DNA of 64,000 bases from Sphingobium sp. JS3065 (GTDB lineage: Bacteria > Pseudomonadota > Alphaproteobacteria > Sphingomonadales > Sphingomonadaceae). Numbering within the stretch: the stretch's first letter is position 1; every line of letters starts with the position of its first letter. The stretch covers positions 3,227,501 to 3,291,500 of the forward strand of contig NZ_CP102664.1 of assembly GCF_026427355.1 (NCBI RefSeq), read 5' to 3'. Of the stretch, positions 50,466 through 59,051 are shown in pieces. The notes under the pieces were generated by a model. The model was not told the DNA's origin and did no database searches. It saw only the letters and a list, made by a program, of their open reading frames with translations. Position numbers and translations under genes: made by a program.

Positions 50466-52141
50466 TGGACTGGACGACTGCCTGTCCCGACTGGCGCGAG
50501 CGCATCGTGGCCAGGGAGAGCCTGATCCCGTGCCCGCCGCTGTTCCCCGAAGAGGCGACGGCATCAATGGACGTGTTCGACGCGCTGCGAATCGTGGACG
50601 CGCCGGGCCAGCCTACCATGGGTGAGGCTGCTCGCCCTTGGGTCCGTGACTTCGCGTCGAGCATCTTCGGCGCGCTGAACCCGGAGACGGGCCGCAGGGA
50701 GATTCGCGAGTTCTTCATGCTCATCAGCAAGAAGAACGGCAAATCGACGGACGCCGCGGCGATCATGCTGACCGAGCTCATCCGGAATGAGCGCCGGTCG
50801 GCGGAGTTCCTGATCCTTGCACCGACGATCGAAGTGGCCAACAACAGTTACGGTCCAGCGCGGGACATGGTGAAGGCGGACCCGATCTTGCGGGATCTTC
50901 TTCACACCCGCGACCATTTGCGGACGATCGAGCACCGGGAGACCGGCGCAACGCTGAAGGTTGTAGCCGCCGACAGCAACACTGTGTCGGGCAAGAAGGC
51001 GACCGGCGTCCTGATCGATGAACTGTGGCTGCTGGGGAAGAACAGCCGCGCCGACGCTATGCTTCGGGAGGCGACGGGCGGCCAGGTATCGCGGCCGGAA
51101 GGCTTCACGATCTACCTGACGACGCAGGCGGATGAAGCGCCTGCCGGGGTGTTCAAGACAAAGCTGCAATATTTCCGCGACGTTCGGGACGGCAAAATCA
51201 AGGATCGCAAAAGCCTGGGCGTCCTCTATGAGTTTCCGGAAGAGATGGTGGAGCGCCGGGAGTTCCTGAAGCCGTCCAACTTCTACGTCACAAATCCCAA
51301 CCTCGGCCTTTCGGTCGATCAGGAATGGTTGGAAGACGAGTATCGGAAGATCGCGAACGCGGACGATGGTTCGCGGCAGGTCTTCTTCGCGAAGCATCTC
51401 AATGTCGAGATTGGTTTAGCGCTCAGCAACGACGCCTGGGCGGGCGCCCGGCACTGGGAAGATGCGGCGGATCCTGAACTGGTTTCGCTCGAAGCGCTGC
51501 TGTCCCGCTCCGAAGTGGTCGTGGTGGGGATTGACGGGGGTGGGTTGGACGATTTGCTCGGCTTGGCAGTGCTCGGCCGTGACAAGGTGACCCGCGATTG
51601 GCTGCTCTGGTCGCGCGCCTGGGCCCATGCGGACGTTCTGGAGCGCCGCAAGGAAATCGCGCCGAAGCTGCGTGACTTCGTCAGCGCCGGTGAGATGGTG
51701 ATCTGCGACATGCCCACGCAAGACGTCATCGATGTAGCCGATATCGTGGAGCATGTGAAAGACAGCGGCCTCCTGCCTGACATTGCGGGCGTCGGCGTCG
51801 ACGCAGCAGGGATCACTGCGATCGTGGACGAACTCGCAGCCCGAGGCATCGGCGGCGAGCAGGTCGTTGCAGTCCAGCAGGGCTATAAGCTCAACGGCGC
51901 CATCTTGGGCGCAGAGCGCAAGCTGAAGGACGGCACGCTGTGGCATGCGGGTCAGGCGCTGATGGCCTGGTGCGTGGGCAATGCCAAGGTCGAGATGCGC
52001 GGCAGCGCTGTGCTCATCACGAAGCAGGCGGCAGGGCGGGCGAAGATCGACCCTCTCGCCGCCATGTTCAACGCCGTCATGCTGATGGCGCGCAACCCCG
52101 AGGCCAAGACCGAGAAGGCCTACCAGATGATTATCGTCTGA
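50465..52141 (+). CDS. Terminase large subunit
   Basis: 558 residues. ATPase: FFMLISKKNGKSTDAAAI (Walker A-like KKNGKS), GVLIDELWLLG (Walker B with catalytic Glu), YLTTQADEAPAG (coupling motif). Nuclease: VVVGIDGGGLDDLLGLAV (first Asp), GVGVDAAGI and KIDPLAAMFNAVMLM (last Asp). This is a complete HK97-type TerL of Terminase_1 organisation. It cuts concatemers and pumps DNA into proheads. Followed 11 bases later by the broken prohead protease gene. Confidence 0.95.
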   Translation: MDWTTACPDWRERIVARESLIPCPPLFPEEATASMDVFDALRIVDAPGQPTMGEAARPWVRDFASSIFGALNPETGRREIREFFMLISKKNGKSTDAAAIMLTELIRNERRSAEFLILAPTIEVANNSYGPARDMVKADPILRDLLHTRDHLRTIEHRETGATLKVVAADSNTVSGKKATGVLIDELWLLGKNSRADAMLREATGGQVSRPEGFTIYLTTQADEAPAGVFKTKLQYFRDVRDGKIKDRKSLGVLYEFPEEMVERREFLKPSNFYVTNPNLGLSVDQEWLEDEYRKIANADDGSRQVFFAKHLNVEIGLALSNDAWAGARHWEDAADPELVSLEALLSRSEVVVVGIDGGGLDDLLGLAVLGRDKVTRDWLLWSRAWAHADVLERRKEIAPKLRDFVSAGEMVICDMPTQDVIDVADIVEHVKDSGLLPDIAGVGVDAAGITAIVDELAARGIGGEQVVAVQQGYKLNGAILGAERKLKDGTLWHAGQALMAWCVGNAKVEMRGSAVLITKQAAGRAKIDPLAAMFNAVMLMARNPEAKTEKAYQMIIV

Positions 52142-52152
52142 TTGGAGTGACC

Positions 52153-52215
52153 ATGCAGAATCGAGCCTATTCGTTCATCACCATCAAGGCGCTGGACGAG
52201 CAAGAGCGCGTCATC
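52153..52215 (+). pseudogene. Prohead protease 5' fragment (21 codons), cut by the IS21 element
   Basis: ATG 52153 begins MQNRAYSFITIKALDEQERV followed by Ile, where the TCATC target duplication ends and IS DNA begins. Joined to the sequence after the right duplication it continues EGIATTPAPDRVGD, giving an uninterrupted 212-residue HK97-type prohead protease. In the present state this frame runs 14 codons into the IS and stops. Confidence 0.88.
52211..52215. repeat. Target-site duplication, left copy
   Basis: TCATC immediately before the IS left end TGTCA; the right copy is at 54562-54566. Confidence 0.85.
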
Positions 52216-52278
52216 TGTCATCGGTCATGCAATTCTCCGCAAAAGTGGGCTTTGAAAATTCCCTAGTTGGTGGCCCCT

Positions 52279-52320
52279 TCATCTCATTCTGCCGGGGCTA
52301 GCCCCGGCAGAATGAGATGA
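52279..52320. repeat. 42-bp perfect palindrome inside the IS21 left end
   Basis: Perfect 21+21 inverted repeat without spacer, centred on CTAG between 52299 and 52300, GC-rich in the middle (GCCGGGGCTAGCCCCGGC). It lies between the terminal repeat and istA and could stop read-through transcription from the host gene or hide the istA leader. Confidence 0.85.
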
Positions 52321-52365
52321 GCCGACATTGTCCTCATCTCCTTTGCAGACGCGGAGACGGGGCCG

Positions 52366-53628
52366 ATGATCCGACTTGGAGAATTGATGATGATCCTCGA
52401 ATTACATCGGCAGGGCGTATCGATATCCGCCATTGCCCGACGCACTGGTCGCGATCCCAAGACCATCCGAAAATATATCGAACGGGGTGTCGAGGCCCCG
52501 GTTTACGGCCCACGCATGCTGGGTCGACCGAACAAACTGGCACCCTATCTAGAATTTTTGCGTGAGCGAGTGGTGGCCTTTCCCGATCTGACGGCGGCGC
52601 GTCTGACGCGGGAAATCCGTGAGCTGGGGTATATGGGCGCCTATACTGCGGTAAAGCGGTTCCTGGCAGCGATTCGACCGGAAAACGGCCCCAAGCCCTT
52701 CGAGGTTCGGTTCGAGACGCCGCCTGGCGTGCAGGCACAGGTCGACTTTGCCCGGTTCGTCGTCGAATTTACCGATGAGCCCGGCGTCAGCCGGATCGTC
52801 TGGCTATTCAGCTTGGTGCTGGGACATTCGCGCTTCCTGTTTGCACGCTACGTCATGCACCAGGATCTCCAAACTCTGTTGCGCTGTCATATGCAGGCCT
52901 TTGAAGCGCTCGGTGGCGTCCCGATCGAAATCCTCTACGATCGCATGAAAACCGCCGTAACCGGCGAAGATGATCAGGGCCATATCATCTACAATCGATC
53001 ATTGCTGGCCCTGGCGGGGCATTACCGCTTCGTGCCACGCGCCTGCCGTCCCTATCGGGCCAAGACCAAGGGAAAGGTCGAGCGGCCGTTCAGCTATATC
53101 CGCAAGGACTTCTTCCTGGGCCGCAGCTTCCGCAATCTGGACGATCTCAATGTCCAGCTAATCGACTGGCTCGATACCGTCGCCAATGTCCGTGTCCACG
53201 GGACGACGCAGCGGATTATTGTTGAAGCCTTCGCCGCCGAGCAGCCTGAGTTGCAGCTGCTCCCGGCGGGTCGCTTTGACGCCGTTCTGAAGCTGGAGCG
53301 CCGCGTCAGCCATGATGGGATGGTCTCTGTCGGCGGCAATTACTACAGCGTTCCCGATCGCACTCGGCGCGTCGTCGAAATCCAGCAGTTGCCTGACAAG
53401 ATCAGGATCGTAGACCTGGGCCAGGTCATTGCCGAGCACCCGGTTCTTGAGGGGCGTCGGCAGTGTAGGATCGATCCTGCGCATCGGACAGGCGGCAGCG
53501 GCGCCAAGCGCCGTATCCATGGCAAAGAGGTAATCGCCATCGGTCGTATAGGCGAGCATGTCGCTGTGCGCTCCCTGGCCATCTATCAGGCGATCGGCAG
53601 CCAACTGGCGCGGGGAGAACGGCCATGA
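52366..53628 (+). CDS. istA: IS21 transposase IstA
   Basis: 420 residues. N-terminal helix-turn-helix GELMMILELHRQGVSISAIARRTGRDPKTIRKYIERG; DDE catalytic core with VQAQVDFARFVVEF (Asp), EILYDRMKTAV (Asp) and the KGKVERPFSYIRKDFFLGR segment (Glu); C-terminal VGGNYYSVPDRTRRVVEI. Length and order are those of IstA. The last 4 bases overlap istB. Confidence 0.95.
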   Translation: MIRLGELMMILELHRQGVSISAIARRTGRDPKTIRKYIERGVEAPVYGPRMLGRPNKLAPYLEFLRERVVAFPDLTAARLTREIRELGYMGAYTAVKRFLAAIRPENGPKPFEVRFETPPGVQAQVDFARFVVEFTDEPGVSRIVWLFSLVLGHSRFLFARYVMHQDLQTLLRCHMQAFEALGGVPIEILYDRMKTAVTGEDDQGHIIYNRSLLALAGHYRFVPRACRPYRAKTKGKVERPFSYIRKDFFLGRSFRNLDDLNVQLIDWLDTVANVRVHGTTQRIIVEAFAAEQPELQLLPAGRFDAVLKLERRVSHDGMVSVGGNYYSVPDRTRRVVEIQQLPDKIRIVDLGQVIAEHPVLEGRRQCRIDPAHRTGGSGAKRRIHGKEVIAIGRIGEHVAVRSLAIYQAIGSQLARGERP

Positions 53629-54485
53629 ACCAAGGGGGTGCCGCATCCCGCGTCGATAATATCCGCCGCAGCCTGGTCCATCTCAAAATGCCACGCGCTC
53701 TGGAGATGCTCGACGCCACCCTGCGCGGCATAGAGCAGGGCAAAATCGATGGCATCGAGGCCATCGACATATTGCTGAACGAAGAACTATCGCTCCGGGA
53801 GAACCGCAGGATCAAGGCGGCCCTGCGCATGGCAAGGCTGCCGATCATCAAGACGCTGGACGGATATGACTTCTCCTTCCAGCCATCGCTCGACCGGAAC
53901 CGCATCCTGGCGCTCGCTGGCCTGGACTTCATCAACCGGGCCGAGGTGGTGCATCTGTTGGGTCCGCCCGGTACCGGAAAAAGCCATATCGCCACTGCTC
54001 TTGCAGTCGAGGCCGTGAAGGCGGGCAAGAGCGTCTACTTCATCCCGCTCGCCGATCTGATCGCTTCACTGACCAAGGCGGAACGGGAGGGCACGCTGCG
54101 CGAAAGGATCCGCTTCCTATGCCGATCCGCGCTGCTCGTCGTAGACGAGATCGGGTATCTCCCTGTTACGCCGGGCGGTGGCAACCTGTTCTTCCAACTC
54201 GTCAATGCCCGATACGAAAAGGGCGCTATGATCCTGACATCCAACCGCGGCTTTGCCGAATGGGGTGATGTCTTTGGCGATCCGGTGGTGGCCACCGCGC
54301 TGCTCGACCGCCTCCTTCACCACGCGGTGGTCATCCAGATCGAGGGCTCCAGCTATCGCATGCGACAGCACGCTGACCTGCTGCCCGAGCATGCGCGCAT
54401 GGCACCGTCCATCAACCCGCCGCCCTTGCCCAAACGGCGTGGCCGCCCGCCAGCAAAGGAAAATCCCGATCTCCATCACGGCTGA
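53625..54485 (+). CDS. istB: IS21 helper ATPase IstB
   Basis: 286 residues. AAA+ ATPase with Walker A LLGPPGTGKSHIATALAVEA, Walker B LLVVDEIGYLPV and sensor region LTSNRGFAEWGDVFGDPVVATALLDRLLHHAVVIQIEGSSYR; the usual N-terminal IstB helices (LEMLDATLRGIEQGKIDGIEAIDILLNEEL). It loads IstA on target DNA and controls target choice. Intact; the C-terminal NPPPLPKRRGRPPA tail is slightly longer than typical. Confidence 0.95.
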   Translation: MNQGGAASRVDNIRRSLVHLKMPRALEMLDATLRGIEQGKIDGIEAIDILLNEELSLRENRRIKAALRMARLPIIKTLDGYDFSFQPSLDRNRILALAGLDFINRAEVVHLLGPPGTGKSHIATALAVEAVKAGKSVYFIPLADLIASLTKAEREGTLRERIRFLCRSALLVVDEIGYLPVTPGGGNLFFQLVNARYEKGAMILTSNRGFAEWGDVFGDPVVATALLDRLLHHAVVIQIEGSSYRMRQHADLLPEHARMAPSINPPPLPKRRGRPPAKENPDLHHG

Positions 54486-54524
54486 TCACCGACACAACCG
54501 TCCCGCCAAACTAGGGAATTTTAG

Positions 54525-55142
54525 ATGCCCACTTTTGCGGAATCTTCGGCGCCCGTTGACATCATCGAAGGGATCGCGACGACCCCGGCGCCCGACCGCG
54601 TTGGCGACATAGTGAACCCGTTGGGCGCGAAGTTCGCGTTGCCCCTGCCGTTTCTCTGGCAGCACAATCACGATGAGCCGATCGGCCATGTGATCGAGGC
54701 AACGCCGACGAAGCAGGGTATCAAGTTCAAGGCGAAGATCGCCCAGACCGACGAGCCGGGCAAGCTGAAGGATCTGCTCGACTTCGCTTGGCAGTGTCTC
54801 AAGATGCAGTTGGTCGCGGCGGTATCAATCGGCTTCCGCCCGCTGAAATATTCCTACATCAATGATGGCGGCGTCGATTTTGAAGAGTGGGATTGGTTCG
54901 AGCTCAGCGCCGTAACCATCCCCGCCCAGGCCGAAGCCACCATCACCTCTGTGAAGTCGATCGACGCCGGACTGCGGAAGGCAGCTGGCGTTCCTGATCC
55001 AGAGCAGCCGATGAAACATATTCCTGTTTTCGACCCGCGTAAGCCGCGTCAGGCATCTAAAGCGCGCGTCGTCAAACTGGATGCACCTGCCCGCGATGGG
55101 GCGAAGCCCTTTGTCATCCGCGAAATAAAGCGGAACCGTTAA
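54525..55142 (+). CDS. HK97-family prohead protease, N-terminus supplied by the IS21 end
   Basis: 205 residues. AGGGA (54513-54517) and ATG 54525 both lie inside the right terminal repeat of the IS. The first 12 codons (MPTFAESSAPVD) are IS sequence, and from Ile13-Ile14 (target duplication) the protease frame continues EGIATTPAPDRVGDIVNPLG. Catalytic features are kept: FLWQHNHDEPIGHV (His) and LVAAVSIGFRPLKY (Ser); WFELSAVTIPAQAEA is the conserved last strand. By family it matures the capsid by cleaving the N-terminal region of the major capsid protein downstream. Activity of the hybrid is inferred. Confidence 0.85.
   Translation: MPTFAESSAPVDIIEGIATTPAPDRVGDIVNPLGAKFALPLPFLWQHNHDEPIGHVIEATPTKQGIKFKAKIAQTDEPGKLKDLLDFAWQCLKMQLVAAVSIGFRPLKYSYINDGGVDFEEWDWFELSAVTIPAQAEATITSVKSIDAGLRKAAGVPDPEQPMKHIPVFDPRKPRQASKARVVKLDAPARDGAKPFVIREIKRNR
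54562..54566. repeat. Target-site duplication, right copy
   Basis: TCATC immediately after the IS right end (TTGACA); matches 52211-52215. Confidence 0.85.
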
Positions 55143-55159
55143 TCAGAAAGGAATGCGCA

Positions 55160-56572
55160 ATGGTAGCCATTGCAGAGCAGATCGCCGCGTTTGAGGCGAA
55201 GCGAGCAACGCTCGTCGCCGCGAACGAAGGCATCATGACCAAGGCAGCCGACGACGGCGCCACGCTGGACGAACAGCAGGAAGAAGAGTTCGACGGCAAT
55301 CAGGCTGACATCGAGGCGATCGACAAGCACCTGAAGCGCCTGAAGGGCATGGAAAGCGCGCTCGCTTCCAAGGCCACGCCCGTCGCCGGGCAGAATGCCC
55401 GCGAAGGCAGTGACTCGCGCGCAGGCATCACCGTGAAGTCGCAGCCGAAGCTTCTGCCGGGCATCGCGTTCGCGCGCATCGCTCGTGTGAAGGCTCTGGC
55501 GAAGCTTGGCGGCGAAGGTGTCCGAGAGACGGCCCGTCAGCTGTATGGCGAGGACAGTGAGACCTATGGCGTCTTCGCCAAGGCTGCCGTTGGTGCTGCT
55601 ACCACGACCGGCGCGACGTGGGCGGGTCCGCTTGTAGGCGACGAGACCAGCGCCTTTGCTGATTTCGTCGAGTTCCTGCGCCCGCAGACAATCCTCGGCA
55701 AGTTCGGCGCGAACGGCGTTCCGTCGCTCCGCCGCGTTCCGTTCCGGGTTCCCCTAATTGGCCAGTCGTCCGGTGGCGACGGTTACTGGGTGGGTGAGGG
55801 TGCTGCGAAGCCCCTGACGAGGTTTGACTTCACCCGCACCACGCTGGATCCGCTGAAGGTCGCGAACATCGCGGTCGCCACGATGGAGACGCTGCGCGAT
55901 AGCTCGCCTTCCGCCGAAGCGATCATCCGCGACCAGCTGGCGGCTGCTCTGGTGGCTCGCCTGGACACGGACTTCATCAATCCGGCCAAGGCAGCGTCGG
56001 CTGGCGTGTCTCCCGCATCGATCACGAACGGCCTGACCTTCATCGAAGCGTCCGGCACCGATGCAGACGCGGTGCGCGCCGACATCAAGGCTCTGTTCGC
56101 GGCGTTCATCGCGGCCAACAATGCCCCGACCTCGGGCGTCTGGATCATGCCAGCAACCGTGGCCCTGTCCCTCTCGCTGATGTTCAACCCGATGGGTCAG
56201 CCTGAGTTTCCGGGGATCACTATGAACGGTGGCACCCTGTTCGGCCTGCCCGTGATCGTCTCGCAGTATGTGCCTACGGCATATGATGCGGATGGTGCTG
56301 GCACCGACTTCGCGGCTGGCGCGGTGGTCGCCCTGGTTAACGCCAGCGACATCTATCTGGCTGATGAAGGTGGAGTGTCGGTCGACATGTCGCAGGAAGC
56401 TTCGCTCCAGATGGATAATGCGCCGACCAACAACTCGGCCACGCCGACCGCGACGGAACTGGTCTCGATGTTCCAGACCAACAGCGTCGCGTTCCGTGCT
56501 GAGCGCACCATCAACTGGGCGAAGCGCCGTGCTTCGGCAGTGGCGGCGCTGGCCGGCGTCAACTGGGGCTAA
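55160..56572 (+). CDS. HK97-type major capsid protein
   Basis: 470 residues, ATG 55160 with AAGGA upstream. The first about 110 residues are a charged coiled-coil delta (scaffold) region (EQIAAFEAKRATLVAANEGIM ... AIDKHLKRLKGME), expected to be removed by the protease. The HK97 fold follows: SAFADFVEFLRPQTILGKFGANGVPSLRRVPFRVPLIG, GYWVGEGAAKPLTRFDFTRTTLDPLKVANIAVATMETLRDSSPSAEAIIRDQL, and LFGLPVIVSQYVP. It ends FQTNSVAFRAERTINWAKRR. Complete. Confidence 0.94.
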   Translation: MVAIAEQIAAFEAKRATLVAANEGIMTKAADDGATLDEQQEEEFDGNQADIEAIDKHLKRLKGMESALASKATPVAGQNAREGSDSRAGITVKSQPKLLPGIAFARIARVKALAKLGGEGVRETARQLYGEDSETYGVFAKAAVGAATTTGATWAGPLVGDETSAFADFVEFLRPQTILGKFGANGVPSLRRVPFRVPLIGQSSGGDGYWVGEGAAKPLTRFDFTRTTLDPLKVANIAVATMETLRDSSPSAEAIIRDQLAAALVARLDTDFINPAKAASAGVSPASITNGLTFIEASGTDADAVRADIKALFAAFIAANNAPTSGVWIMPATVALSLSLMFNPMGQPEFPGITMNGGTLFGLPVIVSQYVPTAYDADGAGTDFAAGAVVALVNASDIYLADEGGVSVDMSQEASLQMDNAPTNNSATPTATELVSMFQTNSVAFRAERTINWAKRRASAVAALAGVNWG

Positions 56573-56578
56573 CAGGGG

Positions 56579-56604
56579 TGGGCCGGGGCATACCCCCCGG
56601 CCCA
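56579..56604 (+). terminator. Hairpin after the capsid gene
   Basis: TGGGCCGGGG (56579-56588) and CCCCGGCCCA (56595-56604) form a 10-bp perfect stem, with no T-tract. Placed after the most abundant product, it probably attenuates transcription or protects the capsid mRNA. Confidence 0.6.
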
Positions 56605-56622
56605 AACTGACCGGAGGCAACG

Positions 56623-56856
56623 ATGAAGCATCAGTCTTATTATACCCGGGCCATGAAGGCCGGGGATCGCCGCTATGCTCGGATTTTCGGCAAGCTTGGC
56701 TATGACACGACGCAGATCGTCGCTGACGACGGTGAGCCGGATCTGGAAGCGCTCAGGTCTCTCTATCAGGAAGTCGTCGGCAAGCGCCCATATCACGGCT
56801 GGGACGCGGCTACACTGAGCGCGAAAATCGCTGAGAAGAAGGCGAACGGCGGATGA
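56623..56856 (+). CDS. Hypothetical prophage head-region protein
   Basis: 77 residues from ATG 56623 (GGAGG upstream): MKHQSYYTRAMKAGDRRYARIFGKLGYDTTQIVADDGEPDLEALRSLYQEVVGKRPYHGWDAATLSAKI. The C-terminal half is like a small LEM/SAP-type helical unit seen in phage proteins (YQEVVGKRPYHGWDAATLSAKI), a loose impression. Its stop overlaps the portal ATG. Confidence 0.7.
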   Translation: MKHQSYYTRAMKAGDRRYARIFGKLGYDTTQIVADDGEPDLEALRSLYQEVVGKRPYHGWDAATLSAKIAEKKANGG

Positions 56857-58220
56857 GATTTCTTGGGCTGACCATCTCGCGTGCTAAAGCCCCCACGGCT
56901 CTATCGTCCGTCGACAATCGCGGCGGCTGGTGGCCGGTCGTCCGGGAGGCGTTCGCGGGCGCATGGCAGCACAATGTCGAGGTAAAGGCGGAGAACGTGG
57001 TCGCGCATCATGCGGTCTTCGCCTGTCAGACGCTGATCGCCGGGGACATCGCGAAGCTACGTGTGCGCCTCGTCGCCCAGGATAGCGACGGCATCTGGTC
57101 CGAGGTGAAAAACCCGGCCTATAGCCCCGTCCTGCGCAAGCCGAACCACTACCAATCGCGCATCCAGTTCATCGAAAGCTGGGTGCTGTCCAAGCTCCAG
57201 CGCGGCAACGCTTATATCCTGAAGCAGCGCGACGGGCGCGGCGTGGTAGTTGCGCTCTATGTGCTGAATCCCGACCGCGTCACCCCGCTGGTCGCATCGG
57301 ATGGCACCGTCTTCTATGATCTGCATGCGGACCCGCTATCGGGCGTTTCGACACAAGTGATCGCTCCCGCCAGCGAGATCATCCACGATCGTTTTAACTG
57401 CCTCTTTCACCCGCTGGTCGGACTGTCGCCCATCTTCGCGAACGGGCTGGCAGCGACGCAGGGTCTCGCGATCCAGAACAGCAGCGCCCGCCTCTTCCTG
57501 AACGGCGCGCGGCCGAGCGGTATTCTCACCGCTCCCGGCGAAATCAGCGAGCCGACGGCCCAGCGCCTAAAGGAGCATTGGGACAACAACTATTCCGGCG
57601 AGAACGCGGGCAAGGTGGCCGTGCTGGGCGACGGCCTGAAGTTCGAAGCGATGGCCATGAAGTCCACGGACGCGCAGTTGGTCGAGCAACTGAAATGGTC
57701 GGCGGAAGTTGTCTGTTCGACGTTCCACGTCCCGCCCTACAAGGTCGGGATCGGTGCGCAGCCCACCTATAACAACGTGCAGGCACTCAACACGGAATAC
57801 TATTCCCAGTGCCTGCAGATCCTGATCGAGGCCATGGAGCTTTGCTTGGACGAAGGCTTGGGCATGGCGGACGGGATCGGCACGGAGTTCGATGTCGACA
57901 ACCTGCTGCGGATGGACAGCGTGTCCCAGATGGCGGCGCTGAAAGAGGGTGTCGGCGCTGGCATCCTGTCGCCGAACGAAGCCCGGGCGAAGATTGATCG
58001 CAAGCCCGTGGCGGGCGGTGAAAGCCCCTACCTCCAGGAGCAGAACTATTCGCTGGCGGCCCTGTCCAAGCGGGACGCGCAGGAGGATCCGTGGGCGGCT
58101 GGTCAGCCGAAGCCTCCGCCAGCGGCTTTGCCGGAACCATCGGCGGAAGATCAGGAAGAGGCAGAGCGCGCCATGGTGGCACTCTTCGAAAAGGACCTGC
58201 GGGAGGCACTGAATGCTTGA
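56853..58220 (+). CDS. Phage portal protein (HK97 family)
   Basis: 455 residues. HAVFACQTLIAGDIAKLRVRL, WVLSKLQRGNAYILKQRDGRGVVVALYVLNPDRV, NCLFHPLVGLSPIFANGLAATQGLAIQNSSARLFLNGARPSGIL and VPPYKVGIGAQPTYNNVQALNTEYYSQCLQILIEAMELCL are the serial conserved blocks of the HK97 portal family. It forms the dodecameric DNA gate at the capsid vertex. Unusually placed after the capsid gene. Confidence 0.94.
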   Translation: MRFLGLTISRAKAPTALSSVDNRGGWWPVVREAFAGAWQHNVEVKAENVVAHHAVFACQTLIAGDIAKLRVRLVAQDSDGIWSEVKNPAYSPVLRKPNHYQSRIQFIESWVLSKLQRGNAYILKQRDGRGVVVALYVLNPDRVTPLVASDGTVFYDLHADPLSGVSTQVIAPASEIIHDRFNCLFHPLVGLSPIFANGLAATQGLAIQNSSARLFLNGARPSGILTAPGEISEPTAQRLKEHWDNNYSGENAGKVAVLGDGLKFEAMAMKSTDAQLVEQLKWSAEVVCSTFHVPPYKVGIGAQPTYNNVQALNTEYYSQCLQILIEAMELCLDEGLGMADGIGTEFDVDNLLRMDSVSQMAALKEGVGAGILSPNEARAKIDRKPVAGGESPYLQEQNYSLAALSKRDAQEDPWAAGQPKPPPAALPEPSAEDQEEAERAMVALFEKDLREALNA

Positions 58221-58767
58221 TACCAAGGCGCTGGCCGCCGCAACCGCCACGATCGTGCGCGAGCATGTCGACAAGGCGCTGGCTCCGGTGCTGGCTGAAA
58301 GGGATGCGCTGGTTGAGCGCATCGCCGCCTTGGAGGCCCGACCTGCACCTGAAACCGTGAAGGGTGAAGATGGGGCGGGTATTGCTGACCTTGTGATCGA
58401 CCGCGAAGGCGGATTGGTTGCGACCTTTACTGATGGGCGCATGAAGGCTCTCGGGCGCGTCGTCGGCAAAGATGGCCGGGACGGCATGGGACCTGACGAT
58501 CTCAGTATGGAACTGCTGGAAGACGGCCGAACCGTCCGCATGGCATTCACCAAAGGCGAGACGGAGTTCGCGTTCAACATTCCATTCCCCGTGGTGCTGG
58601 ATCGCGGCGTCTTCGCCGAAGGAAAGGACTATGAGGAAGGTGACGCGGTGACGTGGGGCGGCAGCCTCTGGATCGCCCAGCGCTCGACCAGTCAAAAGCC
58701 CGACAGCGCCGACAGCGGCTGGCGGCTCGCTGTTAAGCGCGGCCGCGACGGAAAGGATGCACGCTGA
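58213..58767 (+). CDS. Hypothetical head protein with CBM-like C-terminus
   Basis: 184 residues overlapping the portal gene by 8 bases. N-terminal coiled coil (TATIVREHVDKALAPVLAERDALVERIAALEARP), a middle with collagen-like fragments (KGEDGAGIADL, KDGRDGMGPDDL), and a C-terminal segment FAEGKDYEEGDAVTWGGSLWIAQRSTSQKPDSADSGW that has the Y-x-x-GD-x-V-x-W-x-G-x-x-(Y/W)-x-A pattern of CBM5/12-like modules. Possibly a capsid decoration or fibre protein (inference). Confidence 0.75.
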   Translation: MLDTKALAAATATIVREHVDKALAPVLAERDALVERIAALEARPAPETVKGEDGAGIADLVIDREGGLVATFTDGRMKALGRVVGKDGRDGMGPDDLSMELLEDGRTVRMAFTKGETEFAFNIPFPVVLDRGVFAEGKDYEEGDAVTWGGSLWIAQRSTSQKPDSADSGWRLAVKRGRDGKDAR

Positions 58768-59051
58768 TGGTCGCCCTCATCACCCTCGACCAGGCCAAGG
58801 GCGATCTTGGCGTTCTGGACGACGATCATAATGCCGACATCACGCTCAAGATCGAAATGGCTAGCGATATAGTCATGGGCTACATCGAAAAGGATGCCGC
58901 TGAGCTCGGCTGGGACGCGGCGTCTGCTCCCGCTCGGATCCGTGCTGCCGCGATTCTCGTCCTGCGCGGCCTGTTCTTCGGGGAGACTGATCCTCTGAGC
59001 GAGGCGGTGAAGGCCGTTCTTCGCCGCGACCGGGACCCGGCGATCGCATGA
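58767..59051 (+). CDS. Head-tail connector protein (gp6-like)
   Basis: 94 residues: LITLDQAKGDLGVLDDDHNADITLKIEMASDIVMGYIEKDAAELGWDAASAPARIRAAAILVLRGLFF. The phage gp6-like fold: LDQAKxxL, then helices with xxxAIxxxxxxxYxx. Forms the first ring under the portal. Coupled to both neighbours by overlapping start/stop codons. Confidence 0.85.
   Translation: MVALITLDQAKGDLGVLDDDHNADITLKIEMASDIVMGYIEKDAAELGWDAASAPARIRAAAILVLRGLFFGETDPLSEAVKAVLRRDRDPAIA

Larger units (their letters stand above)
52216..54561. mobile_element. IS21-family insertion sequence, complete
   Basis: 2346 bp. Left end TGTCATCGGTCATGCAATTC and, read inward from the right, TGTCAACGGGCGCCGAAGAT; both are followed at the same distance by CCGCAAAAGTGGGC and then by AAATTCCCTAGTT. 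Thus imperfect terminal inverted repeats of about 50 bases begin with TG as in IS21. A 5-bp duplication TCATC flanks it. It contains istA and istB overlapping by ATGA, both intact, so the element looks recent and potentially active. Confidence 0.93.
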
